A DNA stretch of 45,012 nt from Nostoc sp. CHAB 5836 (GTDB taxonomy: Bacteria; Cyanobacteriota; Cyanobacteriia; Cyanobacteriales; Nostocaceae). Shown here piece by piece: positions 33,541 through 43,849 of this stretch. A program made the position numbers and the translations under genes. The number at the start of each line of letters is the position of its first letter. Positions within the stretch are counted from its first letter, which is position 1. A model generated the notes under the pieces. That model worked only from the letters and a program-made list of their open reading frames with translations. It was not told the DNA's origin and did no database searches. Location of the stretch: positions 1 to 45,012 of the forward strand of contig NZ_JAIVFV010000044.1 in the NCBI RefSeq assembly GCF_020829445.1, in the 5' to 3' direction.

Positions 33541-34752
33541 CTATGTGACAGGTGCGGCGCATTGGTGACAAGTTAAGGCTGTAAGTCCTTTGTCAAGAGG
33601 CTTTGATATCGCTGCCCGTAAACTGTAACTACCAGACTCTCCGGCTTCAAAAGTGTTAGCCAAGAGATAATAGATACCATTTTCTGGTAAAGTAACAGTC
33701 AATCTAGCATTAAAATCCTTGGGAGAAATGTCATCATTTTCCGCCAATAACCGTTGTTTAGCAGGAAGTAGCAAGTACAAATGAGGGTCTATTTGCTGAC
33801 TATTCATCTCAATAGTCACCTGTTGACCTGCTTTGCCTTCAAAGACATAAGTATGAAAATAACTGTTGTTTGGTAAAGTGCGATCGCCATTTTTCAGACT
33901 CGCTTGTACAACTTTACCATCCAAGGGTAAATCGGTATCTTCATTATTACTAGGTGGTTGACGTCCACTTGCTAACTGAGCATTACCTTGTTCCACAGCT
34001 ACCAAAAAAGGCTGGATTAATTCTGTAGGAATTGCAAAACTAATGCCAATAAATCTTTTAATTTCGGTATCATTGAAAATTGCACTGTTGACACCAATTA
34101 CCTGCCCATTAGAGTTGAGCAATGGCCCTCCGGAATTGCCGGGATTTACAGCTGCATCATGTTGAATTAAGCCCAATTTTGGATCAATGCGACTGATAAC
34201 ACCATAAGTCAAAGTATTTTGTAATTCCAGACTCAGGGGAGTACCAATAGCATAGACAGATTGACCTACTCGTGCTGAACCAGGAGTAGCTAAACGCAGG
34301 TAGGGTAGATTTTTTTGATTGCGAATCTTGAGTGCGGCTAAATCTAAACCTCCAGATGCAAAACCAACCACATCAGCTAAAACTTGTGTGCCATCAGCTA
34401 GCACGATTGCAACAGTTTTAGCACTATCTTGGACAACGTGAGCATTAGTTAAAACTAGACCATCTGGACTGACAATAAAACCACTACCATGTCCGAAACC
34501 AGTGGCGATCGCAACTACAGATGAACTCGCTTTTGCATATAGCTGAACCCGGTTTTGTTCTTCAGAATTTTCGGCGACAATAATAGTTGATTTGATTTTT
34601 TCAGCCTGTTTGCCTAATAAAATAAGTTCACATTCTTGAGGGCTTTTGGCAATAGCAGGTCGTTGACAACAAAATAAACTACTAATACAAACTCCCCCAA
34701 TAAAAGTTGTCAGAATTGCTGAAGTTCCTATTGTTAAAAATTTTCTGTTCAT
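33541..34752 (-). CDS. S1C trypsin-like protease with C-terminal PPC domain
   Basis: A 403-residue DegP/HhoA-like serine protease with a signal or anchor segment (residues 10-35). Catalytic His is in LTNAHVVQ, Asp in GGLDLAALKI and Ser in PGNSGGPLL. No PDZ domain follows. Instead a bacterial pre-peptidase C-terminal (PPC) domain occupies about residues 275-385 (YVFEGKAGQQVTIEM, DPHLYLLLP, GIYYLLANTFEAGESGSYSL). It likely works in the periplasm or outside the cell in quality control or regulated proteolysis. The tail ends LTCHQCAAPVT. A related two-protease protein is encoded at 36432-40934. Confidence 0.88.
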   Translation of the reverse strand: MNRKFLTIGTSAILTTFIGGVCISSLFCCQRPAIAKSPQECELILLGKQAEKIKSTIIVAENSEEQNRVQLYAKASSSVVAIATGFGHGSGFIVSPDGLVLTNAHVVQDSAKTVAIVLADGTQVLADVVGFASGGLDLAALKIRNQKNLPYLRLATPGSARVGQSVYAIGTPLSLELQNTLTYGVISRIDPKLGLIQHDAAVNPGNSGGPLLNSNGQVIGVNSAIFNDTEIKRFIGISFAIPTELIQPFLVAVEQGNAQLASGRQPPSNNEDTDLPLDGKVVQASLKNGDRTLPNNSYFHTYVFEGKAGQQVTIEMNSQQIDPHLYLLLPAKQRLLAENDDISPKDFNARLTVTLPENGIYYLLANTFEAGESGSYSLRAAISKPLDKGLTALTCHQCAAPVT

Positions 34753-35274
34753 TTTTCAACCATCCTTAATAAGTGAAATAATCTTAGCAACAAAAAATCT
34801 ACGTGCTTTATGCTCACAAGACAGTTTTAAAAATCGTTCTTTTCCTACTCTTCTCTGCGCTTCTGCGTGAGAGATAAAATATTTTACTTCTTCTACTAGC
34901 AAGTATCTTATTCTGATTCACCAAACCAACTCGCAATTTGAGAATAAATTCACCAATGGAAGATATTAGACTATTTGAGTGAAGTTTTTTTCAACATTAT
35001 CAGCTTCAGTTTCGCTAACAGACTTCAGTCTGAGGCTACTCCTAGACCCCCAGAGAGACAATACTGCGTAGGTTTTGGAAAATCGTAGGTTGGGTTGAGG
35101 CTCTGCGAAACCCAACAAAGCCCCCCTGTAGGTTGGGTTTCGTTCCTCAACCCAACCTACACGGGTTAAGGTTTTTGGGCTTAACCGAGCAGTATTGCCC
35201 AGAGAGAGGTTTAAGAGTAGGTTGCAATGGATGTTGATACAATTGAAGAATAAACTTACATTCATGATGTGTTT
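34753..35274. repeat. Gene-free stretch with an inverted repeat
   Basis: The arms GTAGGTTGGGTTGAGG (35085-35100) and CCTCAACCCAACCTAC (35145-35160) form a hairpin with a further inner copy of GTAGGTTGGGTT. CTTCTCTGCGCTTCTGCGTGAG near 34851 is a dispersed sequence seen again near 41160. No gene is seen. Confidence 0.65.
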
Positions 35275-36072
35275 ATGGCAACCCAACTGGGCGAAGCCAA
35301 ATCGTCAAATAAATTGGTAATAACTTGGTCAGCCTTACCCAAAGATTTTAAATTAGAGGATGAACCAGTGGAGAATACCGGTCAGCCAATTTTGGCTGGT
35401 GCTTTGCGTGAAAGCTTAGAAATCAGCGGATTCATCCAACCCCAGATGTTGATCGCCTCAAATTTTGGTCTTTGTGCGACTGTCAATGAGCAATTAATAC
35501 TTAAAGCACCTGACTGGGTTTATATTCCATCGGTTAATCAAGTTGTGGGCGATCGCAAAAGTTATACACCAAATTTAGAAGGAGATATCCCGGCGATCAC
35601 GATGGAATTTCTATCCGATACTGAGGGTGGAGAATATTCGGTGAAGCGAACTTATCCACCAGGGAAATGGTTTTTCTACGAGCAAATTTTGCAGATTCCC
35701 ATCTACATAATTTTTGAACCAGATGGCGGTTTATTGGAATTTTATCAACTGGAGAATCAACGCTATGAGTTAAAACTACCCGACGAAAATGGTCGTCATT
35801 GGATTGATACAATGGGCTTATTTTTGGGAACATGGCAAGGAACAAAAGAAACTCGTACTGGTTATTGGTTGCGCTGGTGGGATGAAACTGGTAATTTGTT
35901 ACCTTGGGCTGTGGAACAGATTGAACAAGAACGCCAAAGAACTGAACAAGAACGCCAACGTGCCGAACAAGAACGTCAACGCGCCCAACAAGAACGCCAG
36001 CAAAAAGAACGACTGATTGCTTATTTACAATCTCAGGGTATTGACCCCAATAATTTGCCCCCGTTTGAGTAG
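35275..36072 (+). CDS. Uma2-family protein with C-terminal coiled coil
   Basis: This 265-residue protein, from ATG 35275 (GTG 35269 is alternative), has a Uma2 nuclease-like core: APDWVYIPSV, PAITMEFLSDTEGGEYSVKR, WFFYEQILQIPIYIIFEPDG. This is the larger cyanobacterial subfamily, where the strand reads MEFLS instead of EVLSP. The C-terminal 60 residues are a coiled coil of repeated EQERQRA units (seven-residue repeat), ending QSQGIDPNNLPPFE, a common tail in this family. Nuclease activity is unproven. Confidence 0.85.
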   Translation: MATQLGEAKSSNKLVITWSALPKDFKLEDEPVENTGQPILAGALRESLEISGFIQPQMLIASNFGLCATVNEQLILKAPDWVYIPSVNQVVGDRKSYTPNLEGDIPAITMEFLSDTEGGEYSVKRTYPPGKWFFYEQILQIPIYIIFEPDGGLLEFYQLENQRYELKLPDENGRHWIDTMGLFLGTWQGTKETRTGYWLRWWDETGNLLPWAVEQIEQERQRTEQERQRAEQERQRAQQERQQKERLIAYLQSQGIDPNNLPPFE

Positions 36073-36105
36073 AAAACATAACAATTATTTTGTGTAGTAC
36101 ACTCA

Positions 36106-36412
36106 GATCCCCGACTTCTTAGAGGTTGTTTGAAAAGTATTTGACTGTGATTTTAGGTACTTGTTGATCCCCCCTAGCCCCCCTTAAGAAGGGGGGAAAA
36201 AGAAACTCTAAAAGCCCCCCTTCTTAAGGGGGGTTGGGGGGATCTCCAAAGACTGAGGTGCTTAAAGAAAGGTTTGAAAACACGCCCTAGCCCCCCTTAA
36301 AAAGGGGGAAGAATCAAAGTCCCCCAATTTATCGGGGGATTTAGGGGGATCTAAAACGTTTTGTTACCGACAAGAGGACTTTTCAAACATCCTCTTAGAG
36401 AAGTCGGGGATC
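36106..36412. mobile_element. 307-bp MITE-like element
   Basis: The ends are inverted over about 34 bp: GATCCCCGACTTCT and AGAGG.TGTTTGAAAAGT at both. The inside has several CCCCCCTT..AAGGGGGG palindromes. Partial relatives lie at 2408, 31178 and 33510. It has no coding capacity. Confidence 0.78.
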
Positions 36413-36431
36413 TTGTTCTCAATGCCTGTGT

Positions 36432-39400
36432 TTAAGGCTGCTTTGTTCGCAATGCTTGGATAGTAGGATGAGAAAATAGTTTTTGTGCTTCTGCAACCAA
36501 GCGCGTCCCCCAAAGATTTTGTTTGAGAACTTCAACATTAGCCCAGCTTTTATCCAAGCGCAGTGCTGCTTGTGCCATGTTTAAAGCTTTTTGTTCCTCA
36601 CCTTTGGCATATAAAGCAACGGCTAATGCCATTTGTGGTTCTGCTACACTACCATTAATTTGAACTGCTTTTTCCCACTGCTGTATTGCTCCTTCTATAT
36701 CTCCTTCTTCGTATTTGATGTTGCCAATATTGATGATAGGTGCTACTAATTTTCCATCTTTAGCGATCGCCTGATTATAATCTGTTAATGCGGCATTATC
36801 ATTACCTTGTTTCTGGTACATAACGCCCCGCCAAAAGTAGGCGTTAGCATTATCAGGTTGGAGTTTAACTGCTTGATTAAAATCTGCTAATGCTCTCTGA
36901 TAATCTTTTAAATCAACATGAACATAACCCCGCAAAAAGTAGGCGTTGGCATTATCAGGTTGGAGTTTAATTCCTTGATTAAAATCTGCTAATGCTCCCT
37001 GATAATCTTTTAACTTAACATGAACATTGCCCCGGAAAAAGTAGGCGTTGACATTATCAGGTTGGAGTTTAATCGCTTGATTATAATCTGCTAATGCTAC
37101 TTGATAATTGTTTAACTTAACATGAACATCACCCCGTGAACGATAGTTACTAGGATCATCAGGTTGGAACTTAATCACTTGATTAAAATCTGCAAGTGCT
37201 GCTTGATAATTTTTTAAGTCCGAATAAACATCACCCCGTGAACTATAGTTACTAGGATCATCAGGTTTGAGTTTAATCGCTTGATTAAAATCTGCTAATG
37301 CTGCTTGATGATTTTTTAACTGCGAATAAACCTTACCCCGTGAACGATAATTACTAGCATTATCAGGTTGGAGTTTAATCTCTTGACTATAGAGTTTAAT
37401 TACTTGATTAAAATCTGTAAGTGCTGCTTGATTATTTTTCAAATTTAAATAAACATCGCCCCGTGAACTATAGCCATCAGCATTATCAGGTTCAAGTTTA
37501 ATCGCTTGATTATAATCTGCTAATGCTGCTTGATAATTTTCTAACAGCGAATAAACACTACCCCGTGAACGATAGTTACTAGCATCATCAGGTTCGAGTT
37601 TAATTGCTTGATTATAATCTGCTAATTCTGCTTGATAATTTTTTAACAGCGAATAAACAATACCCCGCAATCTATAGCTATCAGCATTATCAGGTTCGAG
37701 TTTAATTGCTTGATTATAATCTGCTAATGCTGCTTGATTATTTCTTAACCGCGAATAAACATTACCCCGCAATCTATAGCTATCAGCATTATCAGGTTCG
37801 AGTTTAATCGCTTGATTGTAATCTGCTAATGCTGCTTGATTATTTTTTAAGGTTGAATAAACACCACCCCGCAATCTATAGTTACTAGCATCATCAGGTT
37901 GGAGTTTAATTGCTTGATTGTAATCTGCTAATGCTGCTTGATTATTTTTTAAGGTTGAATAAACATTACCCCGCAATCTATAGCTATTAGCAGGTTGCAG
38001 TTGAATCGCTTGACTATAGAGTTTAATTGCTTGATTAAAATCTGTAAGTGCTGCTTGATGATTTTTCAATTCTAAATAAACATCGCCCCGTGATCTATAG
38101 CTATTAGCATCATTAGGTTGAAGTTTAATCGCTTGATTAAAATCTGCTAATGCTGCTTGATTATTTTTTAACTTCAAATAAAGATCGCCGCGCCATGTAT
38201 AGCCCTCAGCATCATCAGGTTGAAGTTTAATCGCTTGATTAAAATCTGTTAATGCTGCTTGATAATTCTCTAACCGCGAATAAACAACACCCCGGAACCT
38301 ATAGGAAATAGCACGATCGGATTCAAGTTTAATCGCTTGATTAAAATCTGCTAATGCTGCTTGATAATTGTTTAACTGGAAATAAAACATAGCCCGTCCC
38401 AAATACACGATAGACACGTTATACTCATCATGAAGTTTAATCGCTTGATTAAAATCTGCTAATGCTGCTTGATAATTGTTTAACTCAAAATAAACATAAC
38501 CCCGTGAACTATAGTTACTAGCATCATCAGGTTCGAGTTTAATCGCTTGATTAAAATCTGCTAATGCCGCTTGATAATTCTCTAACCGCGAATAAACATC
38601 ACCCCGTGAACTATAGTTACTAGCATTATCAGGTTGGAGTTTAATCTCTTGACTATAGAGTTTAATTGCTTGATTAGAATCTGCTAACGCTGCTTGATAA
38701 TTTTTTAACTGGAAATAAACATTACCCCGTGCTTGATAGCCATAAGCATCATCAGGTTGAAGTTTAATAACTTGATTAAAATCTGCCAGTGCTGCTTGAG
38801 AATTTAACAAATACCAAGAATAAAAAGCAGCCCGTGAATAATAGTTCATAGCATCATCAGGTTGGAGTTTAATCGCTTGGTTATAATCTGCTAATGCTGC
38901 TTGATAATCTTTCGATTTACTGCGGATAATAGCCCGTAATCGGTAGAATGAATATAGCGGTTTCATCTCAATTGCTTTAGTCACCGCCGCGAGAGCTTCC
39001 GGGTAGCGTTTTGATTCGCTAAGTACCAGACCGCGTTGTACATAATAGCCAACATTGCTACTATTGTATTCAATTGCCTTGTCAATTGCTGCTAGTGCCT
39101 CTGGGTATTTTTCAAAATAGTATAGTGTTTGAGATTTGTAAAACCAAACTTTATCATAATCGGGGTTAATTTTGATTGCTTGCTCGAAAGCTACTAAGGC
39201 TTGTGGATATTTTTCCTGGGCATATTCCCTTACACCAAGAGCAAAATAAGCTTCATAAAAATCTGGTTTGAGCTTAATTGCTTGCTCGAAAGCTGCCACA
39301 GATTCCGAGTATTTCTCTAAACGCCACAATTGATTACCATAATTTAGCCAATCGTACTCAGTAGCATTTTGTGAAGGCTTTTGAGTAACAAATAAAGGAT

Positions 39401-40934
39401 GATTTTTTAGTGTATTAATTTCTGTTTCTGTTAGTTTAGGGGGTACTTGAGTTACTACCTTTAACAGTTCTGGTTTCAATCCAGATTTTGTCAGCAAACC
39501 GAAAATGCTATTAATTGGGACTCCTAAACCTAACCCTAATTCTTGTTTTTCCCCCATTCCTTTGGGTTCAATACTTGTATTAATGCCAATTACTTGTCCT
39601 AGTGCATCTAATACTGCTCCCCCACTCATTCCAGGTTGTGTCAGATTTGTGTAACCCAAGTCGTAACCTGCATCAATAAGATTATTTAAATAATCTAAGC
39701 TTTCTGCACGAATAAATATTGATGCTCTGTTATAACTACGAAACCCTGCTGTCAGTTTTCTTTTTCCTGCTGCTTGTTGAGGAAATCCAGAGAGAAATAT
39801 CCAGGTTTTTTTTCCCCAGGAATAATACAGGTTATATTTAGCAATTGTGGCAACTGCATAAGTTTGATTGCTAGTAAACTTAACAAGTGCTAAGTCTAAT
39901 CCCTCTGGCTTAACAATATTCTCCGGCTGTACTGCATACTGCTTGCCATCTGGGGCAATAATTTCATAATTATCTAGATTTTTTACTACATGAAGTGCAG
40001 TGACTACATAGTAAGTATCACCTTGTTTAGCAATAATTACTCCTGAACCATTGCCATTATTTTTGGAATCAATTCTTACAGTAATCTGTTGAGCAATACG
40101 ATCAACTTTATCAACGAATGTGTTACCTGTTGGTCTTGTAGCTTGTTGCTGATTGCGCCATTGTGGAGGAATAATTGCTAAATTGGGTGCAACTTTGGCT
40201 AAAGTTTGAATGGGAACGGCAAAACTCAGTTGTCGCAATTGCTGAACAAGTTCAGCACTCGGTCGAGTTCCATCTTGATAAGAATAAGCCTCATTTAAAA
40301 TGGCATTGTTTGTTAATCCATTTATCCCGATTAATTCACCTGCTTGATTTAATAAAGCCCCTCCACTCATACCTTGTCTAATCTCGTTGGTATAACCAAT
40401 CTGATAACCCCCAACTAATGGTTGAGTAGATAACAGGGAGATTTTACCATTATTGATAACTAATTCTGGACTATCTTCAGGAAAGCCAGCAGCAAATACT
40501 GACTGATTTTCTGATATATTTGAGTTGCTAGCTAAAGCGACGATTTGATAGTTTTCTTGAGATTTAAACTGTAAGACGGCTAAATCATTACCTTTTAAAG
40601 AATCACCTTGACTAATAACTGTAGCTATATATATTTTCCCATCAGGTGTTTGAATTCTATGGCTTTTCTTATTACTAATAACATGGGCATTGCTGAGGAC
40701 GGTGTAAGTTGTCCCTTGTTTGTTGATTAATACTCCACTTCCACCTTTATGATTACTTAAAACTTTGACAGTCACAGCTTGAGCTAACTGACGAATTTTT
40801 TCGGCGGATAAGCTACTATTTGCCAATACAGAAGTAGGTTGATTAGCTAATTGCTGGGCTGTCGCCGCGTCGGTGATAGGTAGTAGGAAGCAAGTGCTTA
40901 AGATGGCGATAATCAACGAATTGAGTTTGTTCAT
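36432..40934 (-). CDS. Giant protein: two trypsin-like domains plus ~27 TPRs
   Basis: A 1500-residue exported protein. A signal peptide (LIIAILSTCFLLPITDAATA) precedes protease domain 1 (His in VLSNAHVI, Asp in KGNDLAVLQF, Ser in GMSGGALL). Domain 2 follows (His in VVTALHVV, Asp in EGLDLALVKF, Ser in GMSGGAVL), so both triads look complete. From about residue 525 to the end I count about 27 TPRs of 34 residues (core NYQAALADYNQAIKLQPDDA); a few carry an extra eight-residue LYSQEIKL step. DNA of the TPRs is highly similar, as after recent tandem amplification. Likely a periplasmic scaffold-protease; its partners are unknown. Confidence 0.88.
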   Translation of the reverse strand: MNKLNSLIIAILSTCFLLPITDAATAQQLANQPTSVLANSSLSAEKIRQLAQAVTVKVLSNHKGGSGVLINKQGTTYTVLSNAHVISNKKSHRIQTPDGKIYIATVISQGDSLKGNDLAVLQFKSQENYQIVALASNSNISENQSVFAAGFPEDSPELVINNGKISLLSTQPLVGGYQIGYTNEIRQGMSGGALLNQAGELIGINGLTNNAILNEAYSYQDGTRPSAELVQQLRQLSFAVPIQTLAKVAPNLAIIPPQWRNQQQATRPTGNTFVDKVDRIAQQITVRIDSKNNGNGSGVIIAKQGDTYYVVTALHVVKNLDNYEIIAPDGKQYAVQPENIVKPEGLDLALVKFTSNQTYAVATIAKYNLYYSWGKKTWIFLSGFPQQAAGKRKLTAGFRSYNRASIFIRAESLDYLNNLIDAGYDLGYTNLTQPGMSGGAVLDALGQVIGINTSIEPKGMGEKQELGLGLGVPINSIFGLLTKSGLKPELLKVVTQVPPKLTETEINTLKNHPLFVTQKPSQNATEYDWLNYGNQLWRLEKYSESVAAFEQAIKLKPDFYEAYFALGVREYAQEKYPQALVAFEQAIKINPDYDKVWFYKSQTLYYFEKYPEALAAIDKAIEYNSSNVGYYVQRGLVLSESKRYPEALAAVTKAIEMKPLYSFYRLRAIIRSKSKDYQAALADYNQAIKLQPDDAMNYYSRAAFYSWYLLNSQAALADFNQVIKLQPDDAYGYQARGNVYFQLKNYQAALADSNQAIKLYSQEIKLQPDNASNYSSRGDVYSRLENYQAALADFNQAIKLEPDDASNYSSRGYVYFELNNYQAALADFNQAIKLHDEYNVSIVYLGRAMFYFQLNNYQAALADFNQAIKLESDRAISYRFRGVVYSRLENYQAALTDFNQAIKLQPDDAEGYTWRGDLYLKLKNNQAALADFNQAIKLQPNDANSYRSRGDVYLELKNHQAALTDFNQAIKLYSQAIQLQPANSYRLRGNVYSTLKNNQAALADYNQAIKLQPDDASNYRLRGGVYSTLKNNQAALADYNQAIKLEPDNADSYRLRGNVYSRLRNNQAALADYNQAIKLEPDNADSYRLRGIVYSLLKNYQAELADYNQAIKLEPDDASNYRSRGSVYSLLENYQAALADYNQAIKLEPDNADGYSSRGDVYLNLKNNQAALTDFNQVIKLYSQEIKLQPDNASNYRSRGKVYSQLKNHQAALADFNQAIKLKPDDPSNYSSRGDVYSDLKNYQAALADFNQVIKFQPDDPSNYRSRGDVHVKLNNYQVALADYNQAIKLQPDNVNAYFFRGNVHVKLKDYQGALADFNQGIKLQPDNANAYFLRGYVHVDLKDYQRALADFNQAVKLQPDNANAYFWRGVMYQKQGNDNAALTDYNQAIAKDGKLVAPIINIGNIKYEEGDIEGAIQQWEKAVQINGSVAEPQMALAVALYAKGEEQKALNMAQAALRLDKSWANVEVLKQNLWGTRLVAEAQKLFSHPTIQALRTKQP

Positions 40935-41306
40935 TTTTGTATTTAGATAAAATTCAGGTTTTGCTTAATAAGAGTAGAAATTCTTCAGGAGCATCTCAGT
41001 TTTGCAAATGTATCCTAAATCTACCCCCCTTAATCCCCCCTTATAAAGGGGGGAAACCGGAAATCTAGTTCCCTCCCCTTTATAAGGGGAGGGTTAGGGT
41101 GGGGTAAAACTTACGCCGAAACCCAGATGAGTAGACTATTTCAGACTTGTGTATACACTCTCTGCGCTTCTGCGTGAGTTTTTCATACCTTCAATCAGCA
41201 ACGCCAAAATTTAGTATTTTGTATAAAATCGTGGCGAATTGATGGTTGATTTTGAAATGCAGAGGAACGCAGAGTTTTACAAGGCTGTATTTAGCCAAAA
41301 TTGATC
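40935..41306. repeat. Spacer with CCCCTTATAAGGGG repeats
   Basis: CCCCCCTTATAAAGGGGGG and CTCCCCTTTATAAGGGGAG (41034-41092) form nested palindromes. TCTCTGCGCTTCTGCGTGAG lies near 41158. The rest is unremarkable. The region holds the promoter of the 36432-40934 gene. Confidence 0.55.
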
Positions 41307-41852
41307 TTATTCCTTCTCAACCGGGGCTGTTTGCAGAAATTTATTGATGTCAATTTTGTAGTAAACTGGTTGTTGTTTAGAACTATGCTCTACTGGTTTA
41401 GTGGCACGTCCTCTAAGAATGTCTTTGAGATCATCGAGAATCTGTAGAGGATCGTCTTCAGGTCGTAGAGTTAACAGTGTGGTATCGCAAGCAGCATCTT
41501 CTTGTTTGGCTGTGCAAATTACTGGTTGATTATTCTCAGTACCGTTGGCGATATAAGCCAGACTTTGATTGTTGTAAGCAGTCTGGAATCGAGACGATAC
41601 TTGTTTACACCTCTCTTCTGGGGTAACAGTCTGACTATTAAACCACGCATATTTCCAACGTATAATGGCAATTTTCCCCCGTTCCGTCCAAGCATAAGTA
41701 GTAGGAAAGCGTAGATTAGTTGCTTGGTCATAACCCGAAGCACAGATAAAACGAACTTCATCATCAGCTTTGGCTTGACTAACTATAGAAGTAATGCAAA
41801 CAGCAGTCAAAGCACAGCCAGTGAATAGAGAAATGATTGGTTTGAGTTGCAT
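41307..41852 (-). CDS. COP23-domain secreted protein
   Basis: This 181-residue protein starts MQLKPIISLFTGCALTAVCI at ATG 41852, a clear signal peptide with cleavage near AKA-DD. The mature part has FICASG, ERGKIAIIRWKYAWF, TPEERCKQVSSRFQTAYNN, GTENNQPVICTAKQEDAACD and LLTLRPEDDP. These conserved Cys and W/R positions match the COP23 (circadian oscillating protein) domain of cyanobacteria. The function is unknown beyond an association with the membrane or periplasm. The upstream ATG at 41948 would bury the signal peptide and is rejected. Confidence 0.85.
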   Translation of the reverse strand: MQLKPIISLFTGCALTAVCITSIVSQAKADDEVRFICASGYDQATNLRFPTTYAWTERGKIAIIRWKYAWFNSQTVTPEERCKQVSSRFQTAYNNQSLAYIANGTENNQPVICTAKQEDAACDTTLLTLRPEDDPLQILDDLKDILRGRATKPVEHSSKQQPVYYKIDINKFLQTAPVEKE

Positions 41853-42476
41853 AATTTTCTTGGTAAATCTGGAAAAACAAGGCTTTTGAAATAATTGCGT
41901 ATCAGATATTTTCTCAAAACCAGCACAATCAGTACAAATAAAAATCAAACTTGATTCTTGAGATTTATCTTAAAATCAAATTTACAGACAACTCTATATT
42001 TGATAAAAAGTTCATTTATTTTAGTCTCACAGATATTGAGGTGAAGTTTTCTTCACCATTGTCAGTTTATAACTGAGACTTGCTAAAGTAAATATGAAAT
42101 TTCTTCATGCTCACTACTTGTCTTGTTTTCATCCACATTATTTTGTTGCTAGAGAAATATAACTGCTACTAAAACAATCTAATCTCGATGAGTGACACCA
42201 AGTCAAGTAGCCCAAAAATTCCTGATTGATTTGACACTTATGATTGAAAACTACATTGCTCGAATTTATCTATTCGTTGATTTGGCATCAAGGCAAAATA
42301 ATGGTATCATTTTTAGCAAAATCTCGGCTGTGTTACGGGCATTGCCATTATTGTTTGTAAATAGAAAAAATAAAACTGTGTTTCAAAGCCTCTCTCCGCT
42401 TGTCTAACGACAGGCTGACGCCAACGGGGAGAGGTTTGGAGAGGGGTCAAAATATAGATGGGATATAACTAGAAAA
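41853..42476. other. Gene-free spacer
   Basis: About 620 nt, A+T-rich, separating divergent genes. A frame at 42192-42407 has no recognisable features. CTCTCCGCTTG..CGGGGAGAGG near 42391-42432 is a dispersed hairpin. The upstream promoters of both neighbours must lie here. Confidence 0.35.
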
Positions 42477-43775
42477 ATGGTTATCAATCAAAAGAAATTT
42501 GAAAAAATATATCAAGAGGAATTAACTCCAAAGCAGAAAAAGGTTTTACCTTCATTTTTAGCTGGACAAACAGATGAACAGATAGCTAGAGAACTTGGTG
42601 CTACTCATCGTTCTACAGCCAGCCATCAACTAAGAAATATCTCTACAAAATTTGGCTTTCCCCCGGAAACTGAACCAGATTATCGGTGTAATTTGATTGA
42701 AATATTCGCTAAATACAAGCCAGAGTTAGTTAGTGTGAAAGCTTTAGAAAAATGTGGACACATCATCCAGAATATCCGCTTTCCAGAAGGCCCGGAACCA
42801 CTAAATTCTGCTTTTTATCAAGAACGTTCTCCCATTGAATCTCGTTGTTATATTGCGGTGAAAGAACCAGGCGCACTAATTCGGATTAAAGCACCTAAGC
42901 AAATGGGTAAAACTTCGTTGCTGAAGAGAATTATCGCGGAAGCTAAGAAAAGTAATTATAGTACAGTTTATTTGAATTTTAGCTTAATAGAAGCAAATAA
43001 ATTTCTGAACGCTAATGACTTTCTCCGCAGTTTTTATGCTTATGTCATTAATCAATTACCTTCAGCACCTCCATTATCTCTATGGGATAAAGATACTCCC
43101 AGTATGGTGAATTGTACTTTAATATTTCAAAGTTTACTCAAACAATTAGATGGTGTTTTAGTTTTAGCTTTAGATGAGGTAGATAAATTATTTGAATATC
43201 CAGAAATTTATGGAAACTTTTTTCCGATGTTGCGTAATTGGAATGAAAATGCTAATGAGTCAGAAACATGGGAGAAATTAAGAATAATCGTAGCACATTC
43301 TACGGAAGATTATGGACGTTTAGATATTAATCAATCTCCTTTTAATGTCGGGTTACCAATTAAATTGGAAGAATTTACTGAAGAACAGGTGAAGAGTTTA
43401 GCTATTCGACATGGATTGGATAGTAAAAATATTCTTCCGCTTATGTCTTTAGTGGGGGGACATCCTTATTTGGTGCGGTTAGCGCTTTATTATTTGGTAT
43501 CTCAGGATGCAAGTATTAGAGAATTGCTACAACAGGCTACTACAGATACGGGGATTTATAGCGAACACTTACGCCGACATTTAGAGACATTTCAAGAAAA
43601 TCAAGAGTTGGGAAGGGTATTTCAAGAGATAGTATCTAATACTCAAGGGATTAAAGTAGAGCGTAAAAATCGGCAAATTTATCAATTGGATAGTATGGGG
43701 GTGATTAAGTTTAGCAATAATTATGTCATGCCACGTTGTCGATTGTATCATCAATATTTTGGCGTTCGCTTGTAA
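42477..43775 (+). CDS. HTH plus AAA-like ATPase
   Basis: A 432-residue protein. The N-terminal helix-turn-helix (LTPKQKKVLPSFLAGQTDEQ, then IARELGATHRSTASHQLRNI) resembles LuxR-type domains. A STAND-like ATPase follows, with Walker A KAPKQMGKTSLLKRI and Walker B VLVLALDEVDKLF. Next are HSTEDYG, a winged-helix-like segment (LVGGHPYLVRLALYYL) and the tail RLYHQYFGVRL. Cyanobacteria have many such AAA-like proteins, usually fused to effector or repeat domains; this one ends right after the ATPase. A related gene follows 74 nt later, so they may be co-transcribed. Confidence 0.85.
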   Translation: MVINQKKFEKIYQEELTPKQKKVLPSFLAGQTDEQIARELGATHRSTASHQLRNISTKFGFPPETEPDYRCNLIEIFAKYKPELVSVKALEKCGHIIQNIRFPEGPEPLNSAFYQERSPIESRCYIAVKEPGALIRIKAPKQMGKTSLLKRIIAEAKKSNYSTVYLNFSLIEANKFLNANDFLRSFYAYVINQLPSAPPLSLWDKDTPSMVNCTLIFQSLLKQLDGVLVLALDEVDKLFEYPEIYGNFFPMLRNWNENANESETWEKLRIIVAHSTEDYGRLDINQSPFNVGLPIKLEEFTEEQVKSLAIRHGLDSKNILPLMSLVGGHPYLVRLALYYLVSQDASIRELLQQATTDTGIYSEHLRRHLETFQENQELGRVFQEIVSNTQGIKVERKNRQIYQLDSMGVIKFSNNYVMPRCRLYHQYFGVRL

Positions 43776-43849
43776 TAAGTTTCGGTTGATGAGCCGGAAA
43801 ACATAATTTTTTAAACGAACCGCCAAGACGCCAAGAGCGCGGAGGGAAA

